Shown here piece by piece: positions 6,113 through 8,218 of a DNA stretch of 8,218 bases (position 1 is the stretch's first letter; each line of letters begins with the position of its first letter). Location: contig CANOBT010000214.1 of assembly GCA_947564305.1 (NCBI GenBank), positions 1 to 8,218 on the forward strand, given 5' to 3'. The position numbers and the translations under genes are program-made. This stretch comes from an uncultured Lachnospiraceae bacterium. Its GTDB lineage: Bacteria > Bacillota_A > Clostridia > Lachnospirales > Lachnospiraceae. A model generated the notes under the pieces. It had not been told where the DNA came from, searched no databases, and saw only the letters and a program-made list of their open reading frames with translations.

Positions 6113-6655
6113 TTGAAAGGATTTACACGGAAAAACATACTGTTATCCCTTTGCGGATTAAATTGTGGCTTATGTCCCTTGTTTTTAGGGGAATATTGTG
6201 GTGGTTGTGGCAATGGTAATCAATCCTGTAAAATTGCCCGATGCAGCATAGAGCAGGGGAATATTGAATATTGTTTCAAATGTAAACAATATCCATGTGA
6301 AAAATATCAATTTATTGACCAGTTCGATTCTTTTATAACACACCAGCGGCAAAAATCAGATTTGGAAAAAGCGCGTGAAATAGGTATTGACGCCTATAAT
6401 TTTGAACAGAAAGAAAAAATGAAAATCCTCGACTATTTACTTTCAAATTTCAATGATGGCCGTAAAAAGACTTTCTTTTGCGTGGCAGTTAATTTGTTGG
6501 AACTTTCTGAACTTCATGAAGCCTTGAAACAAATTAAGTCCAATGACAGCCTATCTGTAATGACAGAAAAAGAAAGATGTTCCTATGTTGCTGATGTGTT
6601 CCGAAAAATCGCGAACAAAAGAAATGTAGAATTAAAACTTCATAAGAAAAAATAG
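6113..6655 (+). CDS. DUF3795 family cysteine-rich protein
   Basis: This 180-aa soluble protein belongs to the DUF3795 group, which is likely to bind zinc or another metal; its biochemical role is not known. Ten cysteines fall in the first 62 residues (14, 18, 21, 29, 32, 39, 44, 54, 57, 62), in the pattern CGLNCGLCP, YCGGCGNG, SCKIARC, then YCFKCKQYPCEKY. The family's typical FDSFITHQRQKSDLEKAREIG follows, then NDGRKKTFFCVAVNLLEL near 125-142, and a Lys-rich end. The start is a TTG at 6113 with AGGAGAG about 6 nt upstream; there is no nearby in-frame ATG. It has its own good promoter and stands alone, convergent with the antiporter and separated from it by a hairpin. It appears intact. Confidence 0.85.
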   Translation: MKGFTRKNILLSLCGLNCGLCPLFLGEYCGGCGNGNQSCKIARCSIEQGNIEYCFKCKQYPCEKYQFIDQFDSFITHQRQKSDLEKAREIGIDAYNFEQKEKMKILDYLLSNFNDGRKKTFFCVAVNLLELSELHEALKQIKSNDSLSVMTEKERCSYVADVFRKIANKRNVELKLHKKK

Positions 6656-6667
6656 CTTGATAAATAA

Positions 6668-6696
6668 ACTTCCTCGCAGCAGAGCTGCGGGGAAGT
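6668..6696 (-). terminator. Hairpin terminator between convergent genes
   Basis: ACTTCCTCGCAGC and GCTGCGGGGAAGT form a 13-bp stem (12 Watson-Crick pairs and one G-T) with a 3-nt AGA loop. On the minus strand it is followed by TTTATTTATC, a moderate U-rich tail, so it best ends the antiporter transcript. On the plus strand only AAAACC follows, so it would be a weak terminator for the DUF3795 gene, which ends 12 nt before it. Confidence 0.75.
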
Positions 6697-6746
6697 AAAA
6701 CCTGAGAGATTAAAATCCTTGACATTTTGCTGCAGGAATGAAGAGT

Positions 6747-8015
6747 TTATACTTTCCTCAAATTTTCCTCGATTCCCTGGTACACCTTCTGCATGGTCAT
6801 CCCCTGAATGATCGTTGTAAAAAATACAATGGCATAAGTTCCGCCCATCACAATATAATACGTTTGCACCTCCAGCATCTGCTGAGTGCTCATAGCCAGG
6901 GCAACGGACAATGCACCGCGCAGCCCGCCCCAGGTCAGCAGCTTGATAAAACTAAGCTTATCGTATCCATCTGGCAGTTCTTTTATCAGCAAGGTTGACA
7001 GTCCCAGGCTTCCTGCCCGTGCTGCCAGATTCGCGGCAATCGCAAGCAGAGACAGAAGCAGTACATGCGGCATCTGTAAAATATGTAAAAACGACAGTCC
7101 GAGAATTACATACAGGACCGAATTGAGCAGGGTATCCAAAATGCCCCAGAAAATATCGAACTGTTCCAGGGAAAGTGCCTGTCCTTTTTGTTCCTCTCTG
7201 TTTCGGAGTGCGGAGAACAAAATGCCGCACACAACAGATGCAATTGCTCCCGAAAATCCAAACGTCTCACATAGAAAATAGGCAAGGGATACTGTCAGCA
7301 GGCTTGTAAAAATCTGTCTCGTCTCATCGCCGGTCCTCTTAAAAATCGGAAAGCATACCGCAGTCACTGCGATTCCGACAAATACGGCCCCAAACAATTC
7401 TTTTCCCATGACAAATAGAAATCCGCCGTTTTCCTGCGCCGTCACAAGACCGGAAAAACAGACAAACAAGGCCACTCCCACTCCATCATTGAACAGAGAC
7501 TCCCCTTCGATCGTGAAGCCAATGCCGGACGGGAGATTGAATTTCTTTAAAATACTTGTGGCTGCAATAGGGTCTGTGGGCGCAATTATGCTCCCGAACA
7601 TCAGACAGACAGGGAGAGACAGCGGGAGTCCCAGAATCCATCCGATTCCGTAAAAAAGCAGCCCGTAAAACACGGCCCCCAAAAGGGTCGCCCCCACCGC
7701 CAGTATGGTAATCGGTCCTGCATACTTTTTCAAATCTGAAAGACGCATATGGCAGGAGCCGGCAAAAAGCATAAAACACAGCACACCTTTTATCAGAAAG
7801 GTCTCCAAATCAAAAAACTGAATATTTTCTAAAATGGTTTTTACTGACGAACCGTCCCCCAACATGCTTCCAACGATTAAAATCACCGCGCCGATGACAA
7901 CTGAAAACAGCATGTATGAAATCTCAAAGGTCCATTTCGTCACTTTCTCATTAAAAAATCCAAGCAATACTACAAATGCCAACAGTACCACAACGTTTTC
8001 CAAAAATCCGTTCAT
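6747..8015 (-). CDS. Na+/H+ antiporter, CPA1 (NhaP/NHE-like) family
   Basis: This 422-aa integral inner-membrane protein should exchange protons for Na+ (or K+) and serve pH and salt homeostasis. About 12 hydrophobic segments cover the chain. CPA1 signatures are present: GSIIAPTDPIAATS (141-154), the ion-binding EGESLFNDGVGVALF (170-184, with Asn176-Asp177), and TWGGLRGALSVALA (361-374, with Arg366). There is no long cytosolic C-terminal domain, so it is the short NhaP-like form; the exact ion is not predictable. ATG at 8015 has GGGAGGA 6-7 nt upstream. The ribosome site and first 13 codons lie in an inverted repeat whose second copy is at the right edge. A promoter within the 133-bp spacer points toward this gene, which in the given orientation should be ON. 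Confidence 0.92.
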   Translation of the reverse strand: MNGFLENVVVLLAFVVLLGFFNEKVTKWTFEISYMLFSVVIGAVILIVGSMLGDGSSVKTILENIQFFDLETFLIKGVLCFMLFAGSCHMRLSDLKKYAGPITILAVGATLLGAVFYGLLFYGIGWILGLPLSLPVCLMFGSIIAPTDPIAATSILKKFNLPSGIGFTIEGESLFNDGVGVALFVCFSGLVTAQENGGFLFVMGKELFGAVFVGIAVTAVCFPIFKRTGDETRQIFTSLLTVSLAYFLCETFGFSGAIASVVCGILFSALRNREEQKGQALSLEQFDIFWGILDTLLNSVLYVILGLSFLHILQMPHVLLLSLLAIAANLAARAGSLGLSTLLIKELPDGYDKLSFIKLLTWGGLRGALSVALAMSTQQMLEVQTYYIVMGGTYAIVFFTTIIQGMTMQKVYQGIEENLRKV

Positions 8016-8082
8016 TTTTATCCTCCCTGCTGATTTTTAATGCGGGCAATTCCCATTTCTTTTTTTCATATAATACTTTCAA

Positions 8083-8093
8083 CTATCAGATAG
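8083..8093. repeat. Small palindrome downstream of the antiporter promoter
   Basis: CTATC-A-GATAG is a perfect 5-bp inverted repeat, about 8-18 nt downstream of the predicted antiporter transcription start. It is operator-like in position, but short enough to be chance. Confidence 0.35.
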
Positions 8094-8107
8094 ACATAAT
8101 TATTTAT

Positions 8108-8135
8108 ATTTTATCACTTTTTTCTACCTTTTCAA
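8108..8135 (-). promoter_or_regulatory. Promoter inside the inverted-repeat spacer
   Basis: On the minus strand TTGAAA (8135-8130) and TAAAAT (8113-8108) are 16 bp apart, a good SigA match pointing at the antiporter at 8015 with a leader of roughly 85 nt. On the plus strand a TATAAT (8069-8074) exists but lacks a recognisable -35, so the rightward gene has no equally good promoter in this orientation. Confidence 0.65.
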
Positions 8136-8178
8136 TTGCCTTTGCACGACATGTGAAAATTCTGCAGGGAGGATAAAA

Positions 8179-8218
8179 ATGAACGGATTTTTGGAAAACG
8201 TTGTGGTACTGTTGGCAT
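8179..8218 (+). CDS. Start of a second, divergent antiporter-like ORF (cut by window edge)
   Basis: The final 40 bases open with ATG and encode MNGFLENVVVLLA, identical at every base to the start of the antiporter on the other strand, with the same GGGAGG ribosome site at 8167-8172. Nothing beyond codon 13 is visible. It could be a complete paralogous antiporter placed head-to-head, a short decoy start within a recombination repeat, or an artefact at a contig end. No strong promoter drives it in the orientation shown. Confidence 0.45.
   Translation, partial: MNGFLENVVVLLA

Larger units (their letters stand above)
7976..8218. repeat. Perfect inverted repeat (at least 55 bp) around a promoter
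   Basis: Bases 7976-8030 are the exact reverse complement of 8164-8218, the last 55 bases of the window, so the true length is unknown on the outer side. Each arm carries a ribosome site (GGGAGG), ATG and 13 codons of MNGFLENVVVLLA. The inner side fades gradually: positions 8032-8033 and 8035-8038 still pair with 8162-8161 and 8159-8156. The spacer 8031-8163 is 133 bp and holds the promoter. Explanations are a DNA inversion switch, a head-to-head gene duplication, or an assembly/chimera artefact. Confidence 0.85.

Noticed and set aside
1..8218. CRISPR array, tRNA or rRNA gene, insertion sequence or integrase
   Set aside because: I found no regularly spaced direct repeats, no tRNA-like cloverleaf arms with a CCA-type end, and no transposase or recombinase motifs. 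The recombinase that a DNA inversion would need is not in this window.

Overview
The window looks like chromosomal DNA from a low-to-moderate-GC Firmicute, most likely a gut Clostridia/Lachnospiraceae member. This rests on AT-rich intergenic DNA, strong AGGAGG-type ribosome binding sites, and familiar families: the RPRRFGKS-type AAA-ATPase with a PD-(D/E)XK tail, DUF3795 and DUF6429. The organism assignment is inference. Most genes are on the minus strand; only the DUF3795 gene, and a partial gene at the right edge, are on the plus strand.

Left third (1-2976, visibly AT-rich, accessory character). A decayed type III restriction-modification locus lies at the far left. The mod methylase keeps its start, its DPPY motif and its C-terminus, but carries two in-frame amber codons, a dinucleotide frameshift and a large internal deletion. 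A remnant that resembles the start of a helicase/Res subunit overlaps its end by 8 nt. Upstream on the same strand is a tight cluster: a GNAT acetyltransferase with a coiled-coil N-terminus, a possible small ORF, a conserved hypothetical of about 180 aa coupled to that ORF by an ATGA overlap, and a DUF6429 protein. They may be one transcript reading into the dead R-M genes.

Middle (3056-6112). An AraC-family regulator is followed 49 nt later by the AAA-ATPase/nuclease-like gene. The regulator has a 9-G tract in its coding sequence, where gain or loss of one G would cut off the DNA-binding domain. It also has a near-consensus promoter bracketed by an 11-bp inverted repeat, and three ACAAAGT motifs at 40-bp steps. 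Together these suggest a switchable or autoregulated control point.

Right (6037-8218). A DUF3795 cysteine-rich protein on the plus strand and a CPA1-type Na+/H+ antiporter on the minus strand converge on a shared hairpin. The antiporter start region (RBS, ATG and 13 codons) reappears perfectly as an inverted copy of at least 55 bp at the window's right edge. Between the copies are 133 bp holding a promoter that points at the complete antiporter. This is either an invertible promoter choosing between two head-to-head antiporter genes, a recent head-to-head duplication, or an assembly/chimera artefact. The window ends inside the repeat, so the sequence alone cannot decide.
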